Shown: positions 43,055-51,999 of the stretch, in pieces
How positions within the stretch are numbered: the first letter of the stretch is position 1
Layout: each line of letters opens with the position of its first letter
From: Desulfosporosinus sp. FKB
GTDB taxonomy: Bacteria; Bacillota; Desulfitobacteriia; Desulfitobacteriales; Desulfitobacteriaceae
NCBI RefSeq assembly: GCF_002196705.1
Contig: NZ_NADJ01000038.1
Span: 381,651 to 445,650, forward strand
Reading direction: 5' to 3'
Length of the DNA stretch: 64,000 nt
The notes under the pieces: generated by a model
Seen by the model: only the letters and a program-made list of their open reading frames with translations
What the model was told of the DNA's origin: nothing
Database searches by the model: none
Position numbers and translations under genes: made by a program

Positions 43055-43954
43055 TTATTTAGGGTCTAGCCTTTGAAGGGAAAGGTAACGATAACACTCT
43101 TCGGCTATATATGATAGTGATTTATTACGGCGGGTTAAAAGATAAAAACCACGTTCCAGACTCAAATCCTTGACAGATAATTCAACCAAACCTGATTTTT
43201 CGCCTTGTTCAATGGCATGCCTTGATAAAAATGAATAGCCCAATCCAGATCGAACAGAGTTTTTAACGCCTTCCGTGCTGCCAACTTCCAGAACGATATT
43301 GAAATCATGCAAATCAAAACCGTGTTTAGCGAGAGCCTCTTCAAAAGCACGGCGATGTCCAGATCCATTCTCTCTGATCACCATTGGATAAGATTTGAGT
43401 GTTTGAAGATCAGTGCTCTTCTTTGAATGTAACGGATGATCCCTGGAAACAAGTATGACCAGTTCATCTTTAAGCCAATATTCAGACGTTAATTTTTCAG
43501 TATCGAAGACCGCGCCTACAACAGCAAAGTCTACCTCGTGGTTTAAAACTTTCTCAGCGATCTCCAGACTATCTCCAATCGTTAATTTAAAGGTTATATC
43601 AGGATAGGACCTGCGGAAATTTGCTAAGTACGTTGGCAGTAAATATTCACCTGGGACATTAGAAGCTCCGATATGTAGTTTCCCACTCATAATTCGTTCG
43701 GAATTTCCAATTTCTTCTATCAATTCTGTCCAAGATTCCAGCATATGTTTTGAATGGCGATAAAATAGTTCTCCCTCTTGAGTTAGGACAAAGCCTTTCC
43801 CTTTGCGATTGATGAGTTTGACACCGCCTAATTTCTCTTCGAGGGCTCGCATTTGATTCGAAACAGCAGGCTGACTAATCTCTAATTTCCGAGCAACAAC
43901 CGTGAAGCTCTCCTCTTCAACCACTTGAACAAATAAACGCATTAGATCGAACAT
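43055..43954 (-). CDS. LysR family transcriptional regulator
   Basis: A 299-residue LysR: N-terminal HTH (ESFTVVARKLEISQPAVSNQ), then a substrate-binding domain with LHIGASNVPGEYLLP, which is typical of the CysL/selenium-metabolism type. No target gene is apparent. It lies between the cyclophilin and the DnaA-like gene. Confidence 0.85.
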   Translation of the reverse strand: MFDLMRLFVQVVEEESFTVVARKLEISQPAVSNQMRALEEKLGGVKLINRKGKGFVLTQEGELFYRHSKHMLESWTELIEEIGNSERIMSGKLHIGASNVPGEYLLPTYLANFRRSYPDITFKLTIGDSLEIAEKVLNHEVDFAVVGAVFDTEKLTSEYWLKDELVILVSRDHPLHSKKSTDLQTLKSYPMVIRENGSGHRRAFEEALAKHGFDLHDFNIVLEVGSTEGVKNSVRSGLGYSFLSRHAIEQGEKSGLVELSVKDLSLERGFYLLTRRNKSLSYIAEECYRYLSLQRLDPK

Positions 43955-43994
43955 AACTATCTCCTCTTAGAGGGAAAAAGAGGGCATAGCCCTC

Positions 43995-44516
43995 CTATTC
44001 CGCGTTATTGGTCACTTTCTTCATTCGTTGGTCTTCAAGAGGTTTATCGGCACGGTCTCTTGACACATTAACAATTCGGTCAACTTCCTCAAGGCCCTCA
44101 ACAACCTTTCCAAAAGAAGCGTATTGTCCGTCTAAATGACTTGAGGTCTTGACCACAATGAAGAACTGGGAACTGGCTGAATTAGGATTGGCAGTTCGAG
44201 CCATGGATATAACACCACGTTCATGCTTTAAATCATTCCTAAATCCATTGCCCGTAAACTCCCCTCGAATTGTCTGTTTGCTTCCGCCCATGCCTGTGCC
44301 ATTGGGGTCTCCGCCTTGAATCATAAACCCGGGAATAACTCTATGGAAAATAAGGCCATCATAAAATCCTTGCGCTACAAGAGTTATAAAGTTCTTGACC
44401 GTTTCCGGTGCTATTTCCGGAAATAGTTCAATCTTAATAGTATTACCGTTTTCCATTTCAATAGTAACCATCGGATTTTTAGTTTGTTCTAAATCTTGTG
44501 TACTTTCATTTGCCAC
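43995..44516 (-). CDS. Peptidyl-prolyl cis-trans isomerase (cyclophilin)
   Basis: A 173-residue cyclophilin with FHRVIPGFMIQGGDPNGTG, MARTANPNSASSQFFIV and the closing FGKVVEGLEEVDRI. It speeds Xaa-Pro isomerisation in protein folding. GTG start with GGAGG eight bases upstream. No signal peptide, so cytoplasmic. Confidence 0.93.
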   Translation of the reverse strand: MANESTQDLEQTKNPMVTIEMENGNTIKIELFPEIAPETVKNFITLVAQGFYDGLIFHRVIPGFMIQGGDPNGTGMGGSKQTIRGEFTGNGFRNDLKHERGVISMARTANPNSASSQFFIVVKTSSHLDGQYASFGKVVEGLEEVDRIVNVSRDRADKPLEDQRMKKVTNNAE

Positions 44517-44612
44517 GAGAGCAGCCTCCTTTATGTTTATCCTTTAAATTATACCACTTGAGTTAATTTTAGCCTAATCCTCAAAGAAATAACCTCGGGG
44601 GAGCGATAAAAA

Positions 44613-44641
44613 TTGACATTTCTAAGATCATATATTACACT
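44613..44641 (+). promoter_or_regulatory. Promoter of the zinc uptake operon with possible operator
   Basis: TTGACA, a 17-base gap, then TACACT. An ATTGAAACAAT inverted repeat at 44646-44656 covers the likely start of transcription and would suit repressor binding. Confidence 0.6.
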
Positions 44642-44678
44642 CCTTATTGAAACAATATTACATTAAGGAGTGTGTCCC

Positions 44679-45584
44679 ATGTCTCCCAAACCTATCTACG
44701 TCTTTTGGACTATCGTACTTGTTTCTTTATTACTAGTCAGTGGCTGCAGTACACAGGCTCCAGCGGTTTCGACCCAGCCTAAAACGGTGGTTACTAGTAT
44801 CTCTCCTATTGCGGATCTTATCAAACAGGTGGCGGGCGATAAAGTTAACGTCATTAATTTAGTGCCTGCCGGGAGCGATCCTCATGAATTCGAGCCTAAA
44901 CCCTCAGACGTTCGGCAAGTTGCTGCTTCCAGCATCTTCTTCGCTAATGGTCTAGGTGAAGAAGTGTATTTAAATAAAGTGATTTCCAATGCCGGTAATC
45001 CCAACCTCCGTACAGTTGTGCTGTCAAATGGCCTAACCATATTAGGCAAAGATCAGGGAGGAGAAGGCAATCCCCATCTCTGGCTCGATGTGCAAAATGC
45101 CAAACAGTATGTTGAAACAATTCGTGATCAATTATCTCAGACTTATCCGGAAGATAAGCAGTACTTTACTCAAAACGCTGCAGCGTATCTTACGAAATTG
45201 ACGGAGCTTGATCAATGGATTCGCTCCCAAGTTTCCAGTCTTCCGCCAGAATCACGAAAGATGGTCGTCTTGCACGATGCCTGGAGTTATTATGCCAAAC
45301 AATACGGCTTAACTTTCGTTCAGCCTTTACTGCATACCGGCGAAGCCGAACCCTCGGCTAAAGAGTACGCTGATTTAATCCAACTTATCCATGCACAAAA
45401 GATTCATGCCGTATTCAGCGAAGCAGGTTTTAATCCGAAGTTAGCGCAACAGTTAGCCTCAGAAACTGGTGTGAAATTTATCGACAATCTTCATGATGAT
45501 ACCTTAGGGGATACCCCGGACTCTAATTCCTATATTGCGATGATGAAAACGAATACCACAGTCATCGTTTCTGCTTTAAAATAA
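44679..45584 (+). CDS. znuA: Zinc/manganese ABC transporter, solute-binding lipoprotein
   Basis: A 301-residue protein with lipobox LVSGC at the start, then the cluster 9 metal-binding fold: DPHEFEPKPSD and NPHLWLD hold two of the metal His ligands, LLHTGEAEPSAKEY follows the third region. It binds divalent metal outside the membrane and passes it to the permease. ATG at 44679, eight bases after AAGGAG. First gene of a three-gene uptake operon. Confidence 0.9.
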   Translation: MSPKPIYVFWTIVLVSLLLVSGCSTQAPAVSTQPKTVVTSISPIADLIKQVAGDKVNVINLVPAGSDPHEFEPKPSDVRQVAASSIFFANGLGEEVYLNKVISNAGNPNLRTVVLSNGLTILGKDQGGEGNPHLWLDVQNAKQYVETIRDQLSQTYPEDKQYFTQNAAAYLTKLTELDQWIRSQVSSLPPESRKMVVLHDAWSYYAKQYGLTFVQPLLHTGEAEPSAKEYADLIQLIHAQKIHAVFSEAGFNPKLAQQLASETGVKFIDNLHDDTLGDTPDSNSYIAMMKTNTTVIVSALK

Positions 45585-45606
45585 CGTAGAGAGTAGGCCT
45601 AAAACC

Positions 45607-46410
45607 ATGTCTGATAGTTTTGTCATAGAATTTGATCACTTTAGCCTCAAGTACGGCGATCGGCAAGTCCTTAAGGATATTCATCTGCGCATCCCTAAAG
45701 GATCCTGTATCGGAATCATTGGGCCTAACGGATCTGGAAAAACGTCTCTTATCCGCAGTATCGTTGGCCTCAACAAACCTTATCAGGGAGCAGTCCGCGT
45801 CTTTGGCGAACGACCTCAGCGCTCCTGGCGCCGCCGGCACCAAATCGGATATGTACCCCAGCTCAAATCCATCAACAAAGAATTCCCTATTTCCGTCTAT
45901 GAAGTAGTCATGTTAGGCCGTGTCGGACGTCTCGGGCCTTTACATTTTCCCAGAAAAGGAGACCATCAAGTTGTTCAGGAATCCCTCAAACGCGTTAAAA
46001 TGTTGGAAATTGCTGATCGTCCAATTGGCCAGCTCTCGGGGGGGCAACAACAACGAGTATTTATAGCCCGTGCTCTGGCCCAAGAATCAAAACTTTTGCT
46101 ATTAGACGAACCTGCAACAGGACTCGATATTCCAACCCAGCAAAGTATTTACGAACTGCTCGAACAGCTTCACGAAGATGGAATAACAACCCTAACCACC
46201 ACTCATGATCTCTTAGCTTTGGATTTTCACCACTTTGGCCGAATTCTTTGCTTAAATGAGCAAGTTATTGCCTTCGGACCACCTGAAAAAGTCCTGACAC
46301 CAGCAATATTAACCCAAACATTTTCTGGACTTCCTTGGCCCCATCAACTCGTCGATGAGGATTCTCGTCTTTCGATTAAGGAGGATTCTATTTCATGCAC
46401 TTGCTCTTAG
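45607..46410 (+). CDS. znuC: Zinc/manganese ABC transporter, ATP-binding protein
   Basis: A 267-residue ABC ATPase: Walker [10 protein letters not shown], signature [10 protein letters not shown], Walker [13 protein letters not shown] and the switch His in TTTHDLL. It powers the metal permease. Its stop overlaps the start of the permease gene, showing coupling. Confidence 0.92.
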   Translation: MSDSFVIEFDHFSLKYGDRQVLKDIHLRIPKGSCIGIIGPNGSGKTSLIRSIVGLNKPYQGAVRVFGERPQRSWRRRHQIGYVPQLKSINKEFPISVYEVVMLGRVGRLGPLHFPRKGDHQVVQESLKRVKMLEIADRPIGQLSGGQQQRVFIARALAQESKLLLLDEPATGLDIPTQQSIYELLEQLHEDGITTLTTTHDLLALDFHHFGRILCLNEQVIAFGPPEKVLTPAILTQTFSGLPWPHQLVDEDSRLSIKEDSISCTCS

Positions 46411-47252
46411 ACCCCCTTCATTATGCTTTTATGCAAAACGCTTTTATTGGGACTGTGGCAATTGGTATATTATGTGCAGTCATCGGAAGTTTTGTTGTCT
46501 TACTGCGTCTAGCTTTCATTGGCGAAGGATTAGCCCACGGCTCTCTTGCAGGCTTGGCCATAGGTTACCTTCTAAATTGGGATCTCTACCTTGCTGCCAA
46601 TTTTTATACGGTTGGTCTGGCGCTGCTCATCGGATTTGTCCATGCAAAAGCTAAGGTCACGCTAGATACAGCCATCGGCATTATTTTCTCAACCTCAATG
46701 GCTTTAGGAATTGCTTTAATTAGCAGTATGAAATTTTACACAACGGATCTTACAGGATATCTCTTTGGTTCTGTTTTGGCCATCACGCCTTTTGACTTAA
46801 GAATAATATTAGGGGCATCCGTTCTTATCCTGTTAATTATAATTCTATTCTTTAAAGAATTTGTCTTCTATGCCTTTGACCCGGAAATGGCTGAAGTTGC
46901 AGGCTTATCGCGAGGGATCCTTCATTATTCGATGCTCATCATGATCGCAATTACTGTCGTCATTGCCTCGCAGACTGTAGGGATTATATTGGTTACTGCC
47001 CTCTTAATCATTCCTGCTGCCTCAGCACAACAATGGACTCATTCCTTAAAAACACTCCTTCTGTTTGCTATTATCTTTGGTCTAACCAGTGCCGTAATTG
47101 GCCTTTATATTTCTTACTACTTCAACGTTGCCTCGGGTGCAAGTATTGCCTTAACTGCTGCAGTAGTTTTCTTAGTTAGTCTTATTTTTTCAAGGGAACG
47201 CCAACCGCTTAGGCGAAGCTTTGGGCTAAAAGAAACTATAAAGAAACTATGA
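46395..47252 (+). CDS. znuB: Zinc/manganese ABC transporter, permease
   Basis: A 285-residue permease with about eight membrane helices; GEGLAHGSLAGLAIGYLL and VTALLIIPAASAQQW are the ABC-3 family contact motifs. AGGAGG precedes the ATG. It overlaps znuC by 16 bases. Confidence 0.92.
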   Translation: MHLLLDPLHYAFMQNAFIGTVAIGILCAVIGSFVVLLRLAFIGEGLAHGSLAGLAIGYLLNWDLYLAANFYTVGLALLIGFVHAKAKVTLDTAIGIIFSTSMALGIALISSMKFYTTDLTGYLFGSVLAITPFDLRIILGASVLILLIIILFFKEFVFYAFDPEMAEVAGLSRGILHYSMLIMIAITVVIASQTVGIILVTALLIIPAASAQQWTHSLKTLLLFAIIFGLTSAVIGLYISYYFNVASGASIALTAAVVFLVSLIFSRERQPLRRSFGLKETIKKL

Positions 47253-47393
47253 TACTGTCTTCGCATTTATTGGTCACTGGCGATAGCGGCAGCTTGGTTG
47301 CCCATATGCTGAGGAAAATGTGTAACCAAAGGTTATACGTTACGACAGTAAAAAAATAAGCGGCCTTAACCGCCCGAAATAGGAGATAACGAT

Positions 47394-47852
47394 ATGAACT
47401 ATGAAGAAATTCTTCAATATATCCAGCAACAAGGATATCGCCTTACATCAGCTCGTAAGCACATTGTAGAAGTTCTTTGTCACAATTCCGATTATCTGGG
47501 AGCCTATGACATTCATCACATTCTAGAACAGAACGACAATCACATTGCAGTCGTTTCTATCTATCGTGTTTTGGAACTGTTGAACAGTATCGGTTTGCTG
47601 GAAAAAGAGGAATTTGGAAGCGGCGGAGAACGGTATTGTCTAAAAAACGCCGCTGAACAACATGGACATCAGCTTATTTGTACCAAATGCGGCCAAAGTA
47701 AAGAGTTAGGTGACTGTCCCATTAGGCATCTTGCTCAAACTATTGAGGCTCAAAGTGGTTACCGTATTCAAAATCACTGGCTGCGCTTTTTCGGTTTATG
47801 TCCTCACTGTCAAACTGAAGAAGATTTAAAACCGCCGCAATCAATCCTCTAA
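47394..47852 (+). CDS. zur: Fur family regulator, probably Zur
   Basis: A 152-residue Fur-type protein: QGYRLTSARKHIVEVL and VVSIYRVLELLNSIGL in the winged helix, then HGHQLICTKCG and CPHC zinc-binding pairs. It lies directly after the zinc uptake genes and is the natural zinc sensor for them. GGAG lies ten bases before the ATG. The 3' end overlaps the end of the convergent DedA gene by 12 bases. Confidence 0.85.
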   Translation: MNYEEILQYIQQQGYRLTSARKHIVEVLCHNSDYLGAYDIHHILEQNDNHIAVVSIYRVLELLNSIGLLEKEEFGSGGERYCLKNAAEQHGHQLICTKCGQSKELGDCPIRHLAQTIEAQSGYRIQNHWLRFFGLCPHCQTEEDLKPPQSIL

Positions 47853-48455
47853 ACTCGCTTTGCCTCGTTTCATACTATAGAGATAGATTACAAAGACGAT
47901 CAGGGCAAGAACGATTCCACCTCTAACAAGATAACGATGCAAGATGAAGGTAATCTTCTCCCAATGCGCGCCCAAGATCCGGCCTAGAGTAATAAAGGTA
48001 AGCGCCCATAGAAAGGCCCCGGTTGCAGCTAACAATGCATAACGACCGTAATGCAGTTTGCTCATACCTGAAAAATATGCTGTAAAGTGCCGAAAACCCG
48101 GGAAGAAGTATCCTATAACAATTAAGCGATCACCAAAGCGCCGAAACCAATGTTCGGCGCTTTTAATCTTTTTTTCGTTAAAATGCAAAAAAGGTCCAAC
48201 TTTCTGCAGAAAAGGGATTCCTAACCTTCGGCCAATCCAATAGCTTAAATTCATTCCCATAAAGCTGCCGAAGCCAGCAACCAAAAGCGTCTTGGCAAAG
48301 TTCATTCGGCCTAAGATCGTTTGGAAACCACTAAAAGTCATTAAAAACTCATCGGGAACAGGGATACCAATCATACCACCCATAAGCATGATAAATAAGC
48401 CGGCATAACGATAATGAAAAATTATGTTCATTACATAGTGTTCTAATTCGTGCAT
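47841..48455 (-). CDS. DedA family membrane protein (copy 1)
   Basis: A 204-residue DedA/SNARE-associated protein with several membrane helices. GMIGIPVPDEFLMTFSGFQ carries the acidic residues, and FFPGFRHFTAYFSGMSKLHY the Arg-rich motif. DedA proteins move undecaprenyl-phosphate or other lipids. It ends convergently with zur. Confidence 0.88.
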   Translation of the reverse strand: MHELEHYVMNIIFHYRYAGLFIMLMGGMIGIPVPDEFLMTFSGFQTILGRMNFAKTLLVAGFGSFMGMNLSYWIGRRLGIPFLQKVGPFLHFNEKKIKSAEHWFRRFGDRLIVIGYFFPGFRHFTAYFSGMSKLHYGRYALLAATGAFLWALTFITLGRILGAHWEKITFILHRYLVRGGIVLALIVFVIYLYSMKRGKASLED

Positions 48456-48531
48456 GCCTAGCCCCTTCCCCAGATTATCTTAATTTTCAAGCATTATGAT
48501 TGATAGCCTGTGCCTGGTCGTATTTTAAAGC

Positions 48532-49140
48532 TTATCGTTTTTTTAGGTGTTTCCAAACCAGCAAAATAAGGATGACGACGATTGCCCCTCCCACGACAAC
48601 ATCAGCGCGATGAAAATAGGGCTTAAGGGCGTTCCAATTCTCGCCTAATTTTCGGCCTACATAGATCAATAAGGTACACCAAAGAAACGCTCCAATTGTC
48701 GTATAGGTTGCCATTTTGAAGGGATTCATACGGGCAATTCCTGCCGGTAAGGAAATAAATGTTCGAACAATAGGCAATACACGACCAATAAAGACTGTAA
48801 TTTCACCGTTGCGTTCAAAGATCCTCTCGGTCCAGGCTAATTCTTTAGCATTGATAAAGAAGTATTTGCCATAGCGTTTTAAAAAAGGACGGCCACCCCA
48901 TACGCCAACGTAATAGGCGACTAAGGCTCCAAAAAGATTTCCCAGGGTAGCGGCAATAATCGCTTGCCAAAAGCTAAAATGACCGCTAAAAACCATATAT
49001 CCAGTGAAAGGAAGAATAATTTCGCTTGGCAGAGGTATACAAGCGCTTTCAATCGCCATTGCCAAAAACACTCCTGCATAGCCAAAGGAAGAAATGATAT
49101 GTATGACAAACTGTCCAAGTTGAGTTATAATCGTTTCCAA
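48532..49140 (-). CDS. DedA family membrane protein (copy 2)
   Basis: A 202-residue DedA protein: SACIPLPSEIILPFTGY near the start, GRVLPIVRTFISLPAGIARM in the conserved loop. I chose the TTG at 49140 because AGGAGG lies six bases upstream and no site suits the ATG at 49161. It is upstream of copy 1 on the same strand, 76 bases apart; the two are not close in sequence and probably have different partners or lipids. Confidence 0.88.
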   Translation of the reverse strand: METIITQLGQFVIHIISSFGYAGVFLAMAIESACIPLPSEIILPFTGYMVFSGHFSFWQAIIAATLGNLFGALVAYYVGVWGGRPFLKRYGKYFFINAKELAWTERIFERNGEITVFIGRVLPIVRTFISLPAGIARMNPFKMATYTTIGAFLWCTLLIYVGRKLGENWNALKPYFHRADVVVGGAIVVILILLVWKHLKKR

Positions 49141-49303
49141 ATTATACCTCCTATTTACCATTAAAAAACATACCGTGGGTATTTTATCATAGACTCAAAA
49201 TCTTTACCAGTTTCCTGAGAAATCATTTCCGAAAATTGACCAAAGCAGATTAAAGTTTCATCTGCTTTGGCCAGAGTATCATGTTAATTTTCATTTTGCA
49301 TTA

Positions 49304-50806
49304 CTAATTATTATCGGCTTTGTTTTTTTGCCGTCGGCTGACAAGCCCATCGCTAACTTCGAAAATATAGGGTTTTCCATCAACGACTGTTTCCAGAGCT
49401 GCGGCTTTTCCCCAAAGAAACTGGACTAAAGTCAGGGTCTTTTCAAGATAAACAACATCAAGATCCACGCCTTCATGGCAATGTTTAAGATAAAGTCCCC
49501 CTTTGCCCTCATAATCTCCCTCTTGCACAACAATACGCGGATTGCCGCCGTTAACAAGCTGCAGGACTAAATTGTCCCGAACTTTCTCCCAATCAATGTC
49601 TGTGACTTGCCAGTGGGCTCCTGCTTTGCGGAAATTAAACAAATTGAGTTCTTCCACTAATTCTTTGCTCAGATGATTGCGGATAAAGGATAGATCGTTT
49701 TCCGTCTCCCGCAGTTCGAAGAGTTCCTCCAGCGATTTCTTCTTAGCAAGACTTTCCCATATTTTTACTCCTAAATAATAGGGATTAAGCCCCATGCGTG
49801 AAGGCTGAACGACTTGACTATGCATCAAGGAAAATTCCAAAGCTTCATTCTCGGTAAGCTCGAGTTCACGCATTATTTTGGCATGCCAAAAGGTTGCCCA
49901 TCCTTCATTGATAATTTTGGTTTCGATTTGAGGAAAAAAGTAAAGTGACTCTTCGCGAACAATGCTAACGATGTCCCTTTGCCATTCTTCCAAACCCGGA
50001 GAAAATTCAATGAGATAATACAAAAGGTCCTCATAATCCTGTTTCGGCTGCATCTCATGTTCTTTATCAGATAGATCTTCCCACAAATCCTCATAGGGAG
50101 TCGAGTTTCTCAGTGTTCTCGCCGCGGCCTTATTTGGCTCTCTTGTTGAAACTTTCGGCTGCTGACAATTACCGCAACTCCCGCAAGTTCCCTTTGTAGA
50201 ACAGCCCTGACCTTGACAGCCCGGCCCTTGGCAAGAATGTGCTCCTTCTGTTTGCTTGTTTTTTAGAGGATAGTTTGGAGTTTTGTCTTTCTTGTAATCC
50301 GGCCCGATATGAGAACGAAAGTCAACGTGTTCTTGGATAGCCAAGACTGCATCTAAGGTAGATTCCACCTTTTCCCTGCCATACAAGCCTTCATATTCAC
50401 GAATTTTTTCCGCATGGGCAGTCATTCTTTCCACCATGTCTTTTGGCGTATGGGAAAAATAATGGTTATTCTTAAAAAAATCTACATGGGCATAGACATG
50501 ACCTATTACAAGTTTGTTCTGGGTTAAATGATTACCCTCCAGCAAGAACGCATAGGCAGGATTTGTATTGATGACCAGCTCATAGATCCTACTTAAGTTC
50601 AAATCGTACTGAGTTTTCATGCGATAAAATGCCTTGCCAAAGCTCCAGTGAGCAAATCGCACGGGCATGCCATAGGCTCCAAAGGTATACAAGGCCTCGG
50701 CAGGAACAATCTCAAAATTCACCGGATAGAAATCAAGTCCCATACCTCGTGCCACCTGAGCGATGTTCTGAGCTATGGCCGTTAACCTAACCATCTCTGT
50801 ATCCAT
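49304..50806 (-). CDS. spoVR: SpoVR family protein with Cys-rich insert
   Basis: A 500-residue SpoVR: PVRFAHWSFGKAF, YAFLLEGN, the metal-like region HVDFF, and EGWATFWHAKIMREL. Between residues 192 and 214 an insert holds six Cys in 23 residues (GCQGQGC, TCGSCGNC). SpoVR affects spore cortex formation; the biochemistry is unknown. It is the third gene of the prkA-yhbH-spoVR cluster, 33 bases after yhbH, and read with it. GGGGGG precedes the ATG. Confidence 0.88.
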   Translation of the reverse strand: MDTEMVRLTAIAQNIAQVARGMGLDFYPVNFEIVPAEALYTFGAYGMPVRFAHWSFGKAFYRMKTQYDLNLSRIYELVINTNPAYAFLLEGNHLTQNKLVIGHVYAHVDFFKNNHYFSHTPKDMVERMTAHAEKIREYEGLYGREKVESTLDAVLAIQEHVDFRSHIGPDYKKDKTPNYPLKNKQTEGAHSCQGPGCQGQGCSTKGTCGSCGNCQQPKVSTREPNKAAARTLRNSTPYEDLWEDLSDKEHEMQPKQDYEDLLYYLIEFSPGLEEWQRDIVSIVREESLYFFPQIETKIINEGWATFWHAKIMRELELTENEALEFSLMHSQVVQPSRMGLNPYYLGVKIWESLAKKKSLEELFELRETENDLSFIRNHLSKELVEELNLFNFRKAGAHWQVTDIDWEKVRDNLVLQLVNGGNPRIVVQEGDYEGKGGLYLKHCHEGVDLDVVYLEKTLTLVQFLWGKAAALETVVDGKPYIFEVSDGLVSRRQKNKADNN

Positions 50807-50839
50807 GCCTTCCCCCCTTATGATAACTCTTCTGGGGCC

Positions 50840-51976
50840 TTAAGAGAAAACGGCCTTTAAAGCATCATAAACTTCATTGCGATCACGAATCGTTACTAAT
50901 CTGAGCTTTGGATCAGTAATTCGTTTTAATGTCGACATTAACGTACTGGAATAATGGGTCCTCAGAATCTCACCATATCCAACCACCTGACTCACCTCGA
51001 CGAGGTTTTTCATAAGTGTTAAAGCCCGGGAATTATCCGACCCTATATTATCTCCGTCCGTGAAATGAACCGGATAGATATTGTAATGCGCTGGTGGATA
51101 GTCGCTTTCAATTAAATCCAAAGCGTATTTATACACTGAAGAACAGCGTGTTCCGCCGCTTTCTCCCCGAGTAAAGAATTCTTCTTCGGTGACTTCTTTG
51201 GCCTCCGTGTGATGGGCTAAAAATCGAATTTCCACATTTTCGTATTTAAGACGTAAAAACCTGACCATCCAAAAGAAGAAGGTACGTGAAATATACTTTT
51301 CAAATTGTCCCATGGATCCTGACGTATCCATCATCGCTAAAATGACGGCATTCGTCTCGAAATTCGGACGAGTCTCCCAGGTCTTAAATCGTAAATCCTC
51401 AGGAGTAATCTTAAGCCGTTGGTCTTTATCCTCTTTTTCTTGCAAAGCCTGTCTTTTGATACTTTCCAGAAGCGTACGTTTTTTATCGACATTGGCCATA
51501 AGCCCTTTTTTGCGGACATCATTAAATTCAGGCCGATCATGAGCAATCAACGGGCGTTTCTTATCGTCCAGATTGGGAAGCTTTAATTCAGCAAAGAGAA
51601 TGTTAGCTAAATCTTCATAAGTGACTTCAGCTTCATAAATATCCTCCCCAGGGCTTTCACCTGCTCCGCTTCCCGAGGATCCTTTTCCTTTGCCTTGTTC
51701 ACGCCCCAGGATATCGCCTGGGGACATTTTTTTATTTCCCTGACCCGTATGATTCTTTTTATTAAGATCATATTTAAAGCGAAACTCTTCTAAAGATCGC
51801 ATAGGAATCTTTGTGCTTTTTTTACCATCGGATAAGATGATACTTTCATCGACAATTAAATCGCCGAGTTGTTGTTTTATGACTTCTTCAACTTTTTCCT
51901 TGTGTCGCCTTTGATCCAAATACCCTTTACGATGCAAACCCCAGTCATCATGGTTTACAATAATGTCCTCCGCCAT
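50840..51976 (-). CDS. yhbH: YhbH family (DUF444) protein
   Basis: A 378-residue protein. IIVNHDDWGLHRKGYLDQ opens it; a von Willebrand A-like metal site (MMDTSGSMGQFEKYISR) and HTEAKEVTEEEFFTRGESGG and THFTDGDN-like segment FTDGDNIGSDN mark the DUF444 family. It is linked to sporulation and to PrkA throughout spore formers. GGAGG lies before the ATG. Confidence 0.9.
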   Translation of the reverse strand: MAEDIIVNHDDWGLHRKGYLDQRRHKEKVEEVIKQQLGDLIVDESIILSDGKKSTKIPMRSLEEFRFKYDLNKKNHTGQGNKKMSPGDILGREQGKGKGSSGSGAGESPGEDIYEAEVTYEDLANILFAELKLPNLDDKKRPLIAHDRPEFNDVRKKGLMANVDKKRTLLESIKRQALQEKEDKDQRLKITPEDLRFKTWETRPNFETNAVILAMMDTSGSMGQFEKYISRTFFFWMVRFLRLKYENVEIRFLAHHTEAKEVTEEEFFTRGESGGTRCSSVYKYALDLIESDYPPAHYNIYPVHFTDGDNIGSDNSRALTLMKNLVEVSQVVGYGEILRTHYSSTLMSTLKRITDPKLRLVTIRDRNEVYDALKAVFS

Positions 51977-51999
51977 GTTATCCCTCCTCTGATTTATTT

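Noticed and set aside
47249..47359. 36-codon frame overlapping the end of znuB
   Set aside because: Overlapping ATGA start but no ribosome site and no recognisable composition.
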